Of a stretch of DNA of 64,000 bases, positions 22,006 to 35,325 are shown in pieces (the stretch's first letter is position 1; every line of letters starts with the position of its first letter). This DNA is from Antitrichia curtipendula (lineage: Eukaryota; Streptophyta; Bryopsida; Hypnales; Leucodontaceae), in the NCBI GenBank assembly GCA_951230915.1, contig OX579635.1, positions 24,924,001 to 24,988,000 of the forward strand, in the 5' to 3' direction. Made by a program: the position numbers and the translations under genes. The notes beneath the pieces were generated by a model. It was given only the letters and a program-made list of their open reading frames with translations, was not told the origin of the DNA and ran no database searches.

Positions 22006-25000
22006 ATAAAATAGTTACACTTGAAAGTATCCAAATAAACATTCAAACAAGTTTCTGTTATGTTTTTAAATTTTTATTTGGATTACAAATCTACATTCAT
22101 AAAGAAATTCTAGATTTATTTGGAATGCACATTTGGACACTGTAAATAGAATATGAATTTTTAAGGTGCTTGAAAATAATATTATTCAAAACGGCAACCT
22201 TTGCTCTCATCCTTCATCAATAGATTATACATTTCAGGTACATATATATATGAGGACTAATTTTAGAAAAGTTGCAATCATTAGAGGAAATTTGGACAGT
22301 GCGCAATGCCGTTTGACTACATGAAAATGTGCAATTACACACATACAAAAAATAATAATAAAAACGAAAACAATTTTTTTCCCCCTGGATTTGTATATCA
22401 ATCAAAAGTCAAATGGACATCTACAAGGAGCCAAATTTTTTCTAATGCAAGAATAGTTACCTTTTTCAACATTTAAGAAAGCCTTGGTCATGTTATTTTT
22501 CCCTTACATTTATGGCTTTTTGTTTGTCACTTAATTTGTTTTATATATTTTAGTTTTTACATAAATAAAATATTTCATTGCAAGAAAAGATATTAGTACA
22601 TATCAAATAAGTGCACCCATGATTGATACTACTAGCAATTGAGTATTTTTACTATTGTAAAATATCATACTTATAAAAGTTTGTTTCTATCTTCACCCCA
22701 CACAAGCATTTCAGTAGGACGTGGTCTCTCACATGAAAAAATTAAATTTCCAATCCATCATTTTTCTAACAGGATTCATAAAAAATGAAGGATTGTATGA
22801 AATGTCAAGACCAAGTTCTTCAACTTTTACTACATATGGCTCCTCTTTATTTTCTTAAGCCAAAACAAGAAGTGAAAATCCTTGTCCTCCTTCAACTTCT
22901 TCTTTGAAAAGCTACTTAAACTAAAAAAATCTTGAGAGAGATTTTGTTTTCATTTGGTCTTGACAAATGATCATATACCAATTTTTCACATGATTGTGCC
23001 TATTAGTCTTCATAGGAAAAATAAAAACGTGGGACTCACATTTGGCTATCATTTTTTTTAAAACTTTGTCATTGTCACATCACATTCATATGACACTATA
23101 ATACCTTTCACTGTAATAAACATTGAATGCAACTTTATTATAATACTCTATTAGATTCCACTTTCATATGAATATTTTGTGATTGGATGATTTGAAATTG
23201 TAGTAATGTTTTAAAAGTTAAAATTCCAAATAATTTACAATTTTACAACACTTTTTAAATTTTAGAAATTTTAGAAATTCATTAGAAAACAAAAAGATTC
23301 AAACAATTTTATTAACCTCTAAATGTCCAATCAATTGATTTATGGTTGTCCAACTTTAGGAGCTACCCAAATCTACAAAAATGTTTTTAAGAAAAAATTT
23401 TGTATTATTCTCATGTAGTTTGTCAATGTATCTTTTGATAGTAAAAAAAAAAATTTATTTTTCAAAGTCAAACACTCCAATAAATGCTCAGTTCGGATTG
23501 TCCTGGATGATAAATCTAATCAATTGAAGGCCATTGCAAAAAAATTAATGGATGTGCAAATGAGCTAATTGATAGGAACTTATATCAATAGTGAATGGGC
23601 ATAATCAAGTGAATTTTTTGGTCTCCCAATATACCTCATTTGATTGCAAGGCTTTGAAAACAATCTTCCATTGTTCTACTCCTTATGATTATTGGCAGAT
23701 ATATTCTTAACTTTTCATAATTGCATTTGGTCAAAAATAGAACACTTTTATTTTGTGAAATTTTAAGATATGGGTCCCTAAACTCACCTGCCCGTGCAAA
23801 AAAAAGTTGTTTTTTCAAAAATTTAACTTTTGACTAAAGATATTTCAAAAGTTGTATAGTCAAAGTCTTTGAAAATTGTAGGGTATAATAATTTGATAGA
23901 GATGAACAAAATCTTGTTGTTTAAATTTTCAAAAAGTGATTGAAAAAGGTTATATTTTCAATTCAAAAATGGCAGTTTGGAGGTGATTTTAGAGGGAGGA
24001 CCCCTTGTACATGAAGGGGGTATATTGCAAGTTTTTTGGAGTTGTAACTCTTAAAAAGTTATTAAAATTTCAAATCATATGAAGTTCATATAAAAGTAGA
24101 ATCATGTGAAGTCTATCATCAAAAGTCAAATGAATCTAATATGACAATGAAAAACTAGCATAACATTGTATAATGGCTCAAAGACTTTTTCAACTTGAAA
24201 GAAATATCTATATGAAGATACCTTTTGTTGTGACTTCGATTGAATTCCAAATTTAAGATTGCCTGAGTTTTCTCATTCTGTAATGTTGTTAGACAAACTT
24301 CCACCGGAAAAGTTGGAGTAGTCCCTGGTTTTGGAGGAGCAGAAGGGGACCAACCAACTTACAATGCAAAATTATATTGTGAAGGTTGCACAATAGTATT
24401 ACTTGCAGCGATTAGTTTGATTTATTATGCAGAGATGGAACTATGTGCATGAGACATACAATATTCGGATTTACCAATGAGGCAGGGGTTCCTTTTGCAT
24501 CCTTGAAAAGGTGACCCCTGTAATGAACAAAATTGTCTTATATGACTCCCCAACCATTTCCAATCCTTGAATTAAGTGATAAATCCCTCCCACTTCTACA
24601 CATCTAGCAAAGCCTAATACCTTCCCAAGCATGGAGAAGACCATTGCCTGGTTGTACAATATTTTCACCTAGTTGTAGCAACTCCAATTTTAGAGAGCTG
24701 TAACCCTAAAACCTAAAACCTTCTTGTTGAAATGCAATTGGAAATTTTTCAACTTGACGTTGAGCTAGAAAACAAGAACTTTCTCTTCAATATTGAATGT
24801 CCTTAACAATCGTGCAGCCAATAACTAGATATAAAACTTACAGACAAGAATTCATTAGACATGATTGAGGGGCATTAGAAGGTTGCTTCAAGCCCGTTCC
24901 CAATGTTGTGAACTAGCTAGTGCTAGTCAGAAAAGATAATACTAAAATACTAATACAAATAATAAATAATAAAAAACAATAAAATAATTATTATTTATTA

Positions 25001-26450
25001 AAAAAAATTAACAATTCAAAAAATAAAATTATCAGACGTGGCAATTGCTTTGCTACATTAGCCTGCTCATGTGGCTAAGTTCCTACAATCTGAAAACTCA
25101 GGGGAACTCACAGCCCTTAAGACTAGCTAAAAAACATCTAATGCAAGTTTTAGCAACCATAATAAGATCTTTGCATTTAGGGGTGACGACTCCTCTAATT
25201 CTGCAATCTCCATTGCTTGTGCATGCTTGACATTTTGCAAATGAGACGATGATCTTGCCAACTTTTATATCACTAGTAATATTACTGGTACACTAATTTG
25301 TCATAACAGTGCATGTAACACTAATTTATCAAAGTCACACTATTTTTTTAATAATGCAAGTTGAAATATTATTGTATTGAACCAATTTTCACAAAAATAA
25401 AATTTTGAGGTGACTCTAGTTTTTTAGGTTCAGACACAATCCCCCCCCCCTCCCCCGCCTCCCTATTACAATTGCACTTTGTAGTGAGGTTTTGCAAAAA
25501 ACATTTTTGAAAACAAAGGCTAGAATTTATAGAATATTATTAGCCGTCCAAAATTGTATGGAAAAAAAATCTAATTTTATATATTTGTTGACTTTAACAA
25601 AATATTTGTCAAAGAATGTAACTGACCCTGACTACTTAATATTGTAATATGACAAATTGTTGAAGGAGATGAAATTAAGTTTATAATTGTAAAAAAATCT
25701 AATGGCAAAATTTAGAAATGATTTTGAAAAAACTTATAAGATCTTGTCTCCTATCTTTACATTCTAAACGCGTCTTGTAAATAGTGAACTTACTAATGAC
25801 AAGTCAAATTTAGTACTAAATTGACTAATCTTAGATTTAATGTGGTTAGATTCAAATTGCAATTAAGTGTGGTTGCCCATCATAAGTATGCCAATGGAGG
25901 GGACAAGAGTGACTTCTTCGGATTTCATGCCCTAATTGCCATTTGAATGTTCATGCTTAATCTTTTAGAATGCATGAATTCTAGACATTTTTGCATACAT
26001 TGTTTTTATAAACCTTTGTTGTTGGAGTTTGCAAATTTAGATGTGAGCAAAAAAAAAGTGTATTTAAAAAAACTAGAGAATACAAATACAAAATACATTT
26101 TAATAGTGAGTGACTTTGGTGAACACTACTTCACAGCTCTTGAATTTATTAGTAAATTGTGCTTCTAGCTTGACTAAGACAATTTTTGTTGGATAAACAT
26201 GGTACAAAAAGGAGGGGACTGAGCCAAACTTCATTCATAAATCATAAATTGAGTAATACCATTTTGACTTAGAATATTACATTTCCTAATAAAAGGTGGT
26301 GATGCTCTCAAGAAGAAGTGTAGGAACTTTGGCCCATGTTTTATTTATTTAGGAGGATGCAAGTAAATTTGCAATCTACAAGTACACCACTTCCACTCCT
26401 ATAATTTATACTCAGATTGGAAGGAGTTCCATATGATGATTCTGAGGGTT
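22006..26450. other. AT-rich spacer
   Basis: No gene is recognised. It includes a C-rich tract at 25441-25464 (CCCCCCCCCC then TCCCCCGCCTCCC) and an AAT-rich stretch near 24940-25035. Scattered phrases resemble the AT-rich repeat families, but I could not define element borders. Confidence 0.35.
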
Positions 26451-26690
26451 GCTATTATGTGAGCATAGGAGTGTGAGCCCATGAGCCAAGAATACTATAA
26501 ACCTACATTATAGGTGTATATATTATAGAAATCGTCTATGATTATAGGGTATATATGTTACAATTATCCATATTATAGGTGTTTATGATACATACACCTT
26601 GTATATAGTGTGTGGTATCTATATTATAGGTACCTATATTGTAGGCTCAATGCTCACAAGCTTACATTCTTAGGCTCACATACTAGCACC
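26451..26690. mobile_element. Foldback-type MITE with AT-rich core
   Basis: The left end GCTATTATGTGAGCATAGGA and the right end in reverse complement (GCTAGTATGTGAGCCTAAGA) form an imperfect inverted repeat of roughly 37-44 bp. The core repeats TATTATAGGTG and CTATATTATAGGTACC words. Length is about 240 bp, with no coding capacity. Target duplication is not evident. Confidence 0.55.
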
Positions 26691-27810
26691 GTTGTGACCA
26701 ATCATTGCTGAATCCTAACTACAAATAGATTGTAAGTAAATAGAAAAAACATATTTCAATCCTTTCGTGGCACAAAAGAAAAGCTTTCAAGAGTATTTTT
26801 TTTTTTTTAAATTAAAATTTTTTTTTCTTCAATTTTACTTCGAAGCAAAATGAATCTCCACCGTTGGCAACATGAGAGATGAGTTTCCAATGATGACCAT
26901 TCCATCATGAGTGAGCACAATACCATTTTTTTTTCCCATTTGAACCGATAGGGACGAAAATCCATAACAGAAAGGGGAGTACAGTACAGTACAATACAAA
27001 ACCGTCTCTGAAACCGAAACAGCGAGCCCCTCTTTTGTTTTCCCTGAACGCCGATTCATTTGGAAAAAGAAGCCCGGTTTCTGATCGAGCTCGGTGATCG
27101 CTTCCGAGATTGAGGAAGCTTCCTTTCACGATCAAGAAAGTGAATGCACCACATGGCAAGCTCAATCTGACGTCGGGAACCCTTCAAAACGATGCCGAAA
27201 TGCGCACCAGATTCTGCAATCCCAGGACGTTGCCAAATACCCACTCCACCCCACCGCTGATTTTTTTCTCTCACGTGGATCCTGCGTGCGTCATTGATAC
27301 TGTGTCAGGTCAGGTAGAACCAAGCAAACCTACATCTGTAGATTCAAGTCATTCCAATCTGTGACCTGCTCCGAGTTCGTACGGGTACAACACAATCAGA
27401 GCAAACCCACATATCAGAAAAACGATGCAGCAAACCCTGTTTCCAAGACACAGATGTCGAAGTTGTAATCGATCGTGACGTAGCTTCGGAAATCAGAGTA
27501 CTCTACTCGACTTTGTTGCCGTCTAACTGATGCCTTCCACGAATATTCTCAAGCACAGCGATGGCGACCGCCTTCTTGGGTTTCAAGGCCCTGACAAGCC
27601 ACCATTGAGTGACACCAATTACATGAGCGATGCGGAGCCGTTACAGTAAGTTAGAGACTTCCCATGTATAGCGCGATTCTGTTTACAAGGTAGCTCGACC
27701 TTGGGAATAGCGCAGAAGGTGCTGCAGTGTTTAGAGCCCCTGTTCTTTAATTCAGCTACAGAAGTTTAGAATCCAAGCGATCGATCCCTAGTTGTGTTGT
27801 TGGTAGCGTG
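26691..27810 (+). promoter_or_regulatory. Upstream region of the PES-like gene
   Basis: GC content rises from about 27000 towards the start codon at 27811, as expected of a promoter and 5' untranslated region. It contains a perfect TGACGTC (CRE/bZIP-type core) near 27169 and TGACGTA near 27476. A short upstream open frame begins with ATGGCGACC at 27560 and stops after 15 codons. The transcription start cannot be located from sequence alone. Confidence 0.35.
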
Positions 27811-30800
27811 ATGTTGCTCTCGACGCCTTGGCGAGTACAATCGCACGCGATTTGTTATAATGTGGCTGGGGGATACCAAGAATGGGGTGGCTATGGCTGC
27901 TGCCACAAGAAGAGAGTGTGGCGAACAGCTCGGTGCGCCAGCGATGGCCCCGTTTCCCAAGTCTTTAAGCAACAGCAAGAGGAGACTCGAAAAGAGAGCA
28001 ATGGGACGGTAGCAGTTGCACCCAAGCGGAATCTACATCTCGGACAGCCCAACAACCACACTCTCCCTGTACGTAGTCTCTTCACCTTTGATCTCACGCT
28101 TTTTGTTTCGTTTCAAGAGTTTGCTCTGGACAGAGTTTGTGGCGTTTAAGGTATTTTTGCTTTGTTTAAGCGACTTTCCAATGAGTTTTTATTGCGTTGT
28201 AAAGGTTCATTACAAGGCATTAGAAGCTTTTATACTATGATTATAATTTTTTAGTGTCTCGATTAGATGGTTTTATGTATTATGATTGGCATTTTGACAT
28301 TAGGGTTTTGAGCTACCTCAAACGGATGGTCTTACTAATTCAGTCTTTTTCAGGAGAATCGGTTTGTCAAAGATGAGGTGCTGGAAGGTCCCCCGCAATG
28401 GTTCTGCCCTCTAGTCACAACGTCGCCAAAAGATGTTCCCGTCATGCTTTATCTTCCAGGTTTGCAGAACCTCCCCTGCTGTAAGTATAATTTAAGAGTT
28501 CCAGATTTAAGCTAACTCATGCCGTTCTTGCGGAGGTAATGGAGATCAGGGATTTGCTTGTGCAGGTATGGACGGTTCGGGCTGGGGATTGTTCCAGCAC
28601 CACGAGTCGCTGGCAAGGTAATGCCGCTGGTTTGTGCTTTAGTGGACCCTCATAAATCACCAACTCTACAAACGAAAGCAAGTATGGTTTATGACAAGTC
28701 TGGAACAGCTCTAATACTGAGCTGTCCTGTATCGAGTTCAATACACCCTCCGTCCCAAAATATTTGTCTAATTGAGCTGTCATGTTTGGAGTAGGTCGTA
28801 TGGATGCTTTGTTTCTGTCGAATTTATTTAGGTTGCAATGAACACATGCAACGTTCTTCATTGTTTCTGGTGATATAAAATTTGAACCCTTCTGAATTTA
28901 TGCTTTTCACAATATGATCAATGAAATTGGTATCAAACGTTCTCAACAACACTGCAGACACTTATTTTGGGACGGAGGGAGTAAATTATTTTCGAGAAAG
29001 GGTCCTCCAGAAGTTGATTTCATTGACCTTTGATTTATAAACACACTGGGATCCTCTAGGTAATGCTTCAGCCATCTGTGCCACTGCGTGTAGAAGTTGA
29101 TCTTGTGCAGACAGGAGTAACATGTCTGAAATTCGTGGTGATATGCTGCAGTTTGTTTGAGTTGCGGTGCCTCCAGATCTCTGTCCGTGACCGGACGCCG
29201 TTCCCTGCTTTGTTGAAGATCGTGGAGAGTGCAGTGATCGAGGAAGCACGACGGCGCCCATGGAGTCCGGTGTACCTCGTTGGTGAAGGATTGGGAGGTG
29301 CTCTTGCACTGGCGATTGCAGCTCGAAATCCGGCATTAGACCTGCTCTTGATCCTCGTGAATCCAGCGACGTCGTTTCCGGATTCGCCACTGCACAGCCT
29401 GGTTCCTTTGATGACCAATTTGCCTTGGGACCATCCGTTCAGTGTTCCTTCTCCCCTGCTCAACGTCGTTTTGGGTACTTTTTCTCCCCCTTACTACGAA
29501 ACAAATTTTGTAAATTAGACAGTATATGTTCGCAAAGATTGGGACCATCGTGACAACAGCATTTTTGAAAAGCTCCAAGATAGGCAAAGAATCAAAAAGT
29601 CTAAGCTTAGCAACAACTTAGTGATAAACATACATAGTGCTAAGTACTTCGGCGAGTTTATAGATATGGGAATATACAAGAGTTTGCAATGCTTTAGACT
29701 TGAGCAATATTTTCCTTCTTACCGACCAAGACGGCCTCATGTTTTTAGCGGTTTTGAGTGGGGCATTCGGGGACTTCCTTTTGATCGGTTTTATTTCTTT
29801 TTTCCCAACACATGCAATTGTCTTCACTGATGTGGTGATATAGAATTTGGTCCCATCTGAACTTTATTTTGTAGTCAAATTGATTATATTCGAATCATGA
29901 ATCCTTGGTGCTTTCGGGGTTTCAAACCACTAAAGGACCAAGATTTCATGGTTCTAAAGCGACTTATCTGATTTATCATGCTGTGAAAGATATGATTCAG
30001 GTGGGGCCAATGTTTATATCACCAGAATTTGAACGATGAACCTTGCATGTACCTGTCGAAAAGAAATAATACTAAACAAAAGAAACTCCCCATTTGCCCT
30101 ACTCAAAAACGATAAAAGAATCACGAGGCCGAGTTAGGTGTCTTGGTTCTTTAGAGGTCAAAGATCGGTGTCTTCTTTCTCTTAGGGTTGCAGGAAAGTT
30201 GGAAATTATCTTCCAACTTGGGTATCTGGAGTTTGTTGATGTTCATGGGATTGACACCCATTTCCTACTTGCATGCAGGGGGGCCGTTTGACTTGCCGCA
30301 AGGGAACATGGTAATCTTCCCCTTTCCAGAGTGGTGAACAGTCGGCTTCCAAACTTTGACATGAGCTAGACTCCTTAGTATGGGGTCTAGGTGATCCAGA
30401 GGTGCTCCAATGAAACCAATTGGTATTAACTTTTTTCTTAATTGTATTAATTGTACTGCAGCCATCGTGGGGAGATGGAGTGGAAATGTCCAAGGATACA
30501 ATGCTCTGGAAAGTGAAGATGTTGGGACAAGCGGCAGCTTATGCAAATTCTCGACTACACGCAGTGAAGGCTGAAGTGCTTGTCCTAGCCAGGTTTGTTC
30601 TGAAACTCTTACTGCAATGTTATGCAATGTTCTGAGGCTTGAATGTTTGATGAACCCTTCAGGGTTTTAGATTCTTAATGACTAACGAAACTATGCAAGT
30701 GGGAAATAATCGCAGTGGCAACGACCGTGTGCTGCCAAGTTCAAGTGAGGCTGATAAGCTGAAGAAGCTCATCAAAGGTTGCCGGGTTCGCAAGTTTCCG

Positions 30801-33660
30801 CAGAGTGGTCATAACCTGTTGCAGGTGCTTCAATTGTGTGCCATTTTAAGCTCTTGCATTTAAACTTTTTTATGTATCTGGGTCACCTTCTTTTATCACC
30901 TCGCGCAATAGGATTTTCATTTCACTCTAGTGCATCACTAAAATTCAAACTCCATTTAATTTAAAGCTCAAACCAGTCGATAGGCAGTGCAGTTTTGATT
31001 ATGGCTAGGCAAATTTTTTGTAGGTGCTGTCAGACTCGGTACGAGTTGGCACTAAAAACTTCCCCAAAACATGCTCACCAACAGAATACTTCACACTTGT
31101 TTCCAAGAACTACCTACTACTAGTTGCCTTTTCATCATTACTTTACCACGTAGATTTTCCAATCCAAACTTTAGACCTGCGGACCACATATGGCTCACTC
31201 TACCTTTTTAACTCATCCTACAGTACCTCCCATGTAGTACCCAAAGTGATAAAGCAACCAATGAGTTTTCTCCTAATTGCTGGTGATGTGATTTGGGCCT
31301 AACCAACAGTAATTTGGTGGCAGGAAAGAGAATTTGATTTAGCGACAGTGATTAAAGCTGCGGGTTGTTACCGACAGTCAAACAAGTGGGATCCTGTCCT
31401 GGACTTCGCTATGGTCACAGAGAAAGAAGTTGCAACTTATTTTGACAAGAATGTGAAGTATGTATATCCGTTCCACTGGCCGAATCCAAGTGCATAATCA
31501 ACTCTAGTTCCTCGCCAGATTGTTCTTTCTCCTTCATCAGTTTCTCTAGACGTACAGATCTCAAACTTGGAGGTTCAAATCCTTTTTGCAGATTGTTTCA
31601 GCAGTTGACAAGTCCTGTATTCTTTTCCACCTCCGAGGAAGGAGAGATTGTCCAAGGCCTATCGAACATTCCCACCGACAGGCCGATCATGCTGGTTGGG
31701 TACCACATGTTTCTGGGCATCGAGATTGGGGTGTTGGTAAGTGAGATTTTTAAGGAGAAGAACATTCTCCTTCGAGGCCTTGCGCACCCGGGTGTTGTGG
31801 GACGAGGGTTCGAGGGCGAGAACCAGCCTGATCCCTCTAATGGCGATGGGCTTCGCTTGTTTGGTGCGGTGCCTGCGTATGGGAGATCCATGTATAGGCT
31901 TCTTCAGCATGGACATTCTACTATTCTTTACCCTGGCGGAACTCGAGAGGCTCTCCACCGTAAGGTATTGATTGATCTCTTCGCCGCTCAATGTGCTCGA
32001 GTTCAGAAAATTGTCGTTCAGAATCCTTCAGTCATACTGTTACTGCTCAGATTCATTAGTACAAGCGCACGGTTAAGGTTTCTGGACATGCAGAACGAAT
32101 CTTGATAATGGATGACAATGTAACCTGAATATTTACTTGACAGCACTTTTGTGAGTGATCCTGTTTGTTTGGCCATTGTGTGGAGTGCTCCAACAATCAT
32201 CGACTCACAAAATGGGTAAATGGTTGTACTTGTTATCTAATGTTTTTCCACCTCGTCCTGTGGGTTCCAAATAGCTATGTCATGGACTCAACTTTTTCTT
32301 GCTTAATTTTGGGGAGCCCTTAGTGCCGAGGGTAGCCCGGCCCTAATTTCTCGCTTGAATTTTCATAACTGGATATACAGGGGGAGGAATACAAGTTGTT
32401 TTGGCCGGAGAAGTCTGAGTTTGTGCAAATGGCAGTGCGACATGGGGTCACCATCATACCTTTCGGTGGGATCGGAGAGGACGACATCTTCAATGTAATC
32501 TTCTTCGGCCTTTGGGTGTTGCATGAATTTTCTAGTAGTGCAGGAAAAGGACAATCATTCTGATGGTTTTTGAGGCATAATAATTCTTTATGTGGAATGA
32601 TTTTGTGGTGACCATAAATTTGTTGGGTGGCTTTCCGTTGAACAGATCGTGCTTGATCTGAACGACTATAGGAAGTTTCCGGCTTTGCTGGAGCTGCTTT
32701 CGCCCAAGGACATGCCCCTACTGAGGTACTACTCCAGCACTCAACCTCGACTCGACGTGTGTGAACCTCAGGAAACTTGTGACATGCTATTTCTTAAACA
32801 GTACTAAGAAGTTTTACATCTGAATCGCTTTTGGAATTAGCAGTACTAGAATTTTTTTCGATTCCGCCTTGCACGTTCATGTGTAAGGAAAAGGATACTA
32901 TTTGCTTCACTATAAGCTTTCTAGACGTACGTAGAAGCCACTTTTTTTAAGATCATTAAAAAGCTTGTGGAGAGATCACTTTGTGCACAAGAGTCTAATC
33001 TTTTTTGATTTGAAATTGGGAGGTCGTCGACCACTATTGGTGACAGTAGACGATCCTATTCTCCATTCAGAGATCAGTGGCTATAGACTTTTAGCCAAGC
33101 CATGCTTAAATTACTTGCTAATAAATCCAACTGGAAGAGATGAGTTGTTGGTAAGAGAGGTCAGTCAACACGGAGGTAGGATAGGTTCCCTAAAGGTATT
33201 GTATCCTCTGCCTCAATTGCAGGCAGAATCTGGATGGGGAGATAGCTGACCAAGAGATGCATCTCCCGCTTGCGCTTCCCAAAGGCATAGGAAGACTATA
33301 CTTCTTGTTCCAGAAGCCCATCGTATTGGCAGGACGAGAAGAGGAGTTTCGGGATAGGAAGAAAGTGGAGAATCTCTATCAGCATGTCAAGACCGAGGTC
33401 GAGACTGCTTTGCATTATCTACAGGTTTGTACTACTTGAAGCTCCGAGTTCCTATCCATCAGTCTTCATTGAACTTCATTACACAAAGAGCTCTAACTTG
33501 AATCATAAGTATGTTGACATATTTGCATAATTTCTAAATTATGCGTTGGATGTGTGAGCAGGTAAAGAGGGAGGAGGACCCATACCGCCATATTCTGTCT
33601 CGGGCACTGTACGAGTCACCGCTGGGACAGAACCATCAAGCACCTACCTTCGAACCTTGA
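27811..33660 (+). CDS. Phytyl ester synthase-like acyltransferase (PES1/PES2 family)
   Basis: Fourteen exons join in frame to about 670 residues: 27811-28068, 28354-28459, 28566-28617, 29152-29474, 30279-30310, 30462-30592, 30716-30824, 31324-31457, 31592-31964, 32381-32494, 32646-32725, 33223-33424 and 33562-33660, with phase kept throughout (thirteen listed; exon 1 may be preceded by an untranslated exon). Residues 1-86 look like a plastid leader. An alpha/beta-hydrolase half follows (LPGMDGSG at about 120; YLVGEGLGGALALAIAARNP at 180), then an LPLAT-type acyltransferase half (VGYHMFLGIEI with His420, LYPGGTREALH, PFGGIGEDD), and the family ending REEDPYR, APTFEP. Known family role: plastoglobule enzymes that esterify phytol and acylglycerol with fatty acids during chlorophyll breakdown. 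The expected nucleophile serine (GDSFGG) is replaced by Gly185, so the hydrolase half may be inactive while the acyltransferase motifs look intact. Confidence 0.92.
28744..28981. mobile_element. Stowaway-like MITE, copy 2, in an intron
   Basis: Ends CACCCTCCGTCCCAAAATAT and, inverted, CTCCCTCCGTCCCAAAATAA are bounded by TA on each side (28742-28743, 28982-28983). It is 238 bp and sits in the third intron of the PES-like gene. The interior (GGTTGCAATGAACACATGCA, GTGATATAAAATTTGAA) matches copy 1. A degraded right half of a third copy appears at about 29805-29900. Confidence 0.88.
29918..30065 (+). repeat. Intronic repeat shared with the M23 gene
   Basis: The sequence CCACTAAAGGACCAAG followed by GTGGGGCCAA, ATCACCAGAATTTGAA and GTACCTGTCGA is matched by 53847-54005 (CCCCTGAAGGACCAAGGATT, ATGGGGCCAA, CACCACCAGAATC). 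It lies in the fourth intron of the PES-like gene and seems to be a fragment of the CCCCTAAAGGACC-ended family. Confidence 0.5.
32965..33170 (+). repeat. Intronic repeat, second shared type
   Basis: GGAGAGATCACTTTGTGCAC, GGTGACAGTAGACGATCC, TAGACTTTTAGCCAA and GGAAGAGATGAGTTGTTG recur in the same order at 53175-53440. The two copies lie in introns of two different genes 20 kb apart in the same orientation. Confidence 0.6.
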
Positions 33661-35325
33661 GCTCCAAACCGAGATTATCCTCACGGGGAAATGGTAATTC
33701 TCATCCATTAGAGCAGAAACTGTCTTTGAAAAGGCCCGAAGCTAATGTATTGGGCAGCATGGTCTCACTTCGTGCAAGATGGGCAACATTCAACTTGGAT
33801 AGATTTCCTATTTTCTATTTTAGCAAGATGAAGGTTTATTGAATGGTGAAAGGAACGAGATAACTTGGATTATTGAATATCAAAAATAGAATTTGGACTA
33901 CTCTTAACCCTTTGAAATCTCACGCTCTGTAATTGCACATTTGTTGTATATCCTTAGAATCTATCGTGTTGTGTCCACATTTGATTAAACAACTTCTACA
34001 TGTCACGTTGTGAACACAAGTGAGTGCATTTAGATAGTTGTTCGTCTGCGGAGGCAGTGTGACTGGAGAGGGTATATATGTACATCATGTTGCAACGTGC
34101 ATGGCATCTCATCAAAATGATTGGCATTTTCATTTTGTAAGCATGGAATTGTTGTTTTAATGAGCACGAGGATGCTTTAATGTTGGACGAATACACCGGT
34201 AGCATGCTTCATGGATGACCGATGTGCTCAGTTTATGGCTGGTTTGCATGGCAGGTTGAATGCTGTCCCAATCAGATGCGGGAACGTTGCCACAGTTATC
34301 CCAAGGTGATTTTCAAAGGAGAGCCTTTGAAAAGCTGGCCCAAGGTTCTCTTTTGGGGAGGTGGGCCTTTTGTGACTGAAGTTCTCTCCTAGTCTCTTCT
34401 GGAAGTGTGAGTCTCCTTCAATCAGCAAGGAATCACAAGCCATTATCCTTCATCATGTACAATTATTCTACATTGTGGATCTTTGATCCACATTATAAAT
34501 CCAAAGAGCATAGCTAGACTCCTGATGTATTAAACTCCTCAGTTTTTATTTATTGAAAGTGACACTATTTCAAGGGCTGGAGACTAAGTGGTAATCAGCG
34601 ATCCCAGAACCTAATTGCCGGATTTTGACTGGAGGCTATACCCGTGCCCTATTTGGGTAGCTATTTCTGTGAACCCTATTTCCATTGGTGGAACAAGGGA
34701 GAGAAATTGTAATTGGAAATGTGGAATTTTGTATAATTTTTTTTTTGGTGGTACAACAGAACTTGCGATAAGTTGGACTATTTGGGGCAAACATGAAGCT
34801 ATTTTTGTCCTCTTTCATGCATACAATTGTTAAGTGGAAAGAAAATCATTTGTATTATAGTTAATTTTGGAATGTAAGACAATTTCACATTGTCTTATAA
34901 TTTGAAATAGAATTGTTACATGCTTGCATTTCCACAATCTAAGTTCCAAATTTTAAATATACATATCACTAACAAGGGATTGAACCCTTCAAGATTGCAC
35001 AATTGCAGTGTTAGTGTTCTGCACAACACAATATGAACAAGATATGTTAAGAGAGTTAGTAGAAAAAATCACAAAGTGTATGCAAAGCCTTGTCTCCCAT
35101 TGCAGATGGAAAGCATTGTCGCCAATGAAATCAGCCCACAACATCGCCAACAATACCACCATGCTGTGTTAAAACTTCCTTCCATCACCGTCTCAAGCAG
35201 TATGATCCATTGGCTTCAGCCAAAGTAAACTTGAGTTGCAAGGCCAATATAACCTCATAAAAACTAACGGACAAAATTCTCCTTTGGTCAACAATTGAGG
35301 ATATCGTTTCCACCCAATGTGTACT
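33661..35325. other. 3' region of the PES-like gene and spacer
   Basis: The first few hundred bases are presumably the 3' untranslated region. Beyond them I see no gene. Open frames near 34228-34443 and 34615-34833 show no family motifs. Confidence 0.4.
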
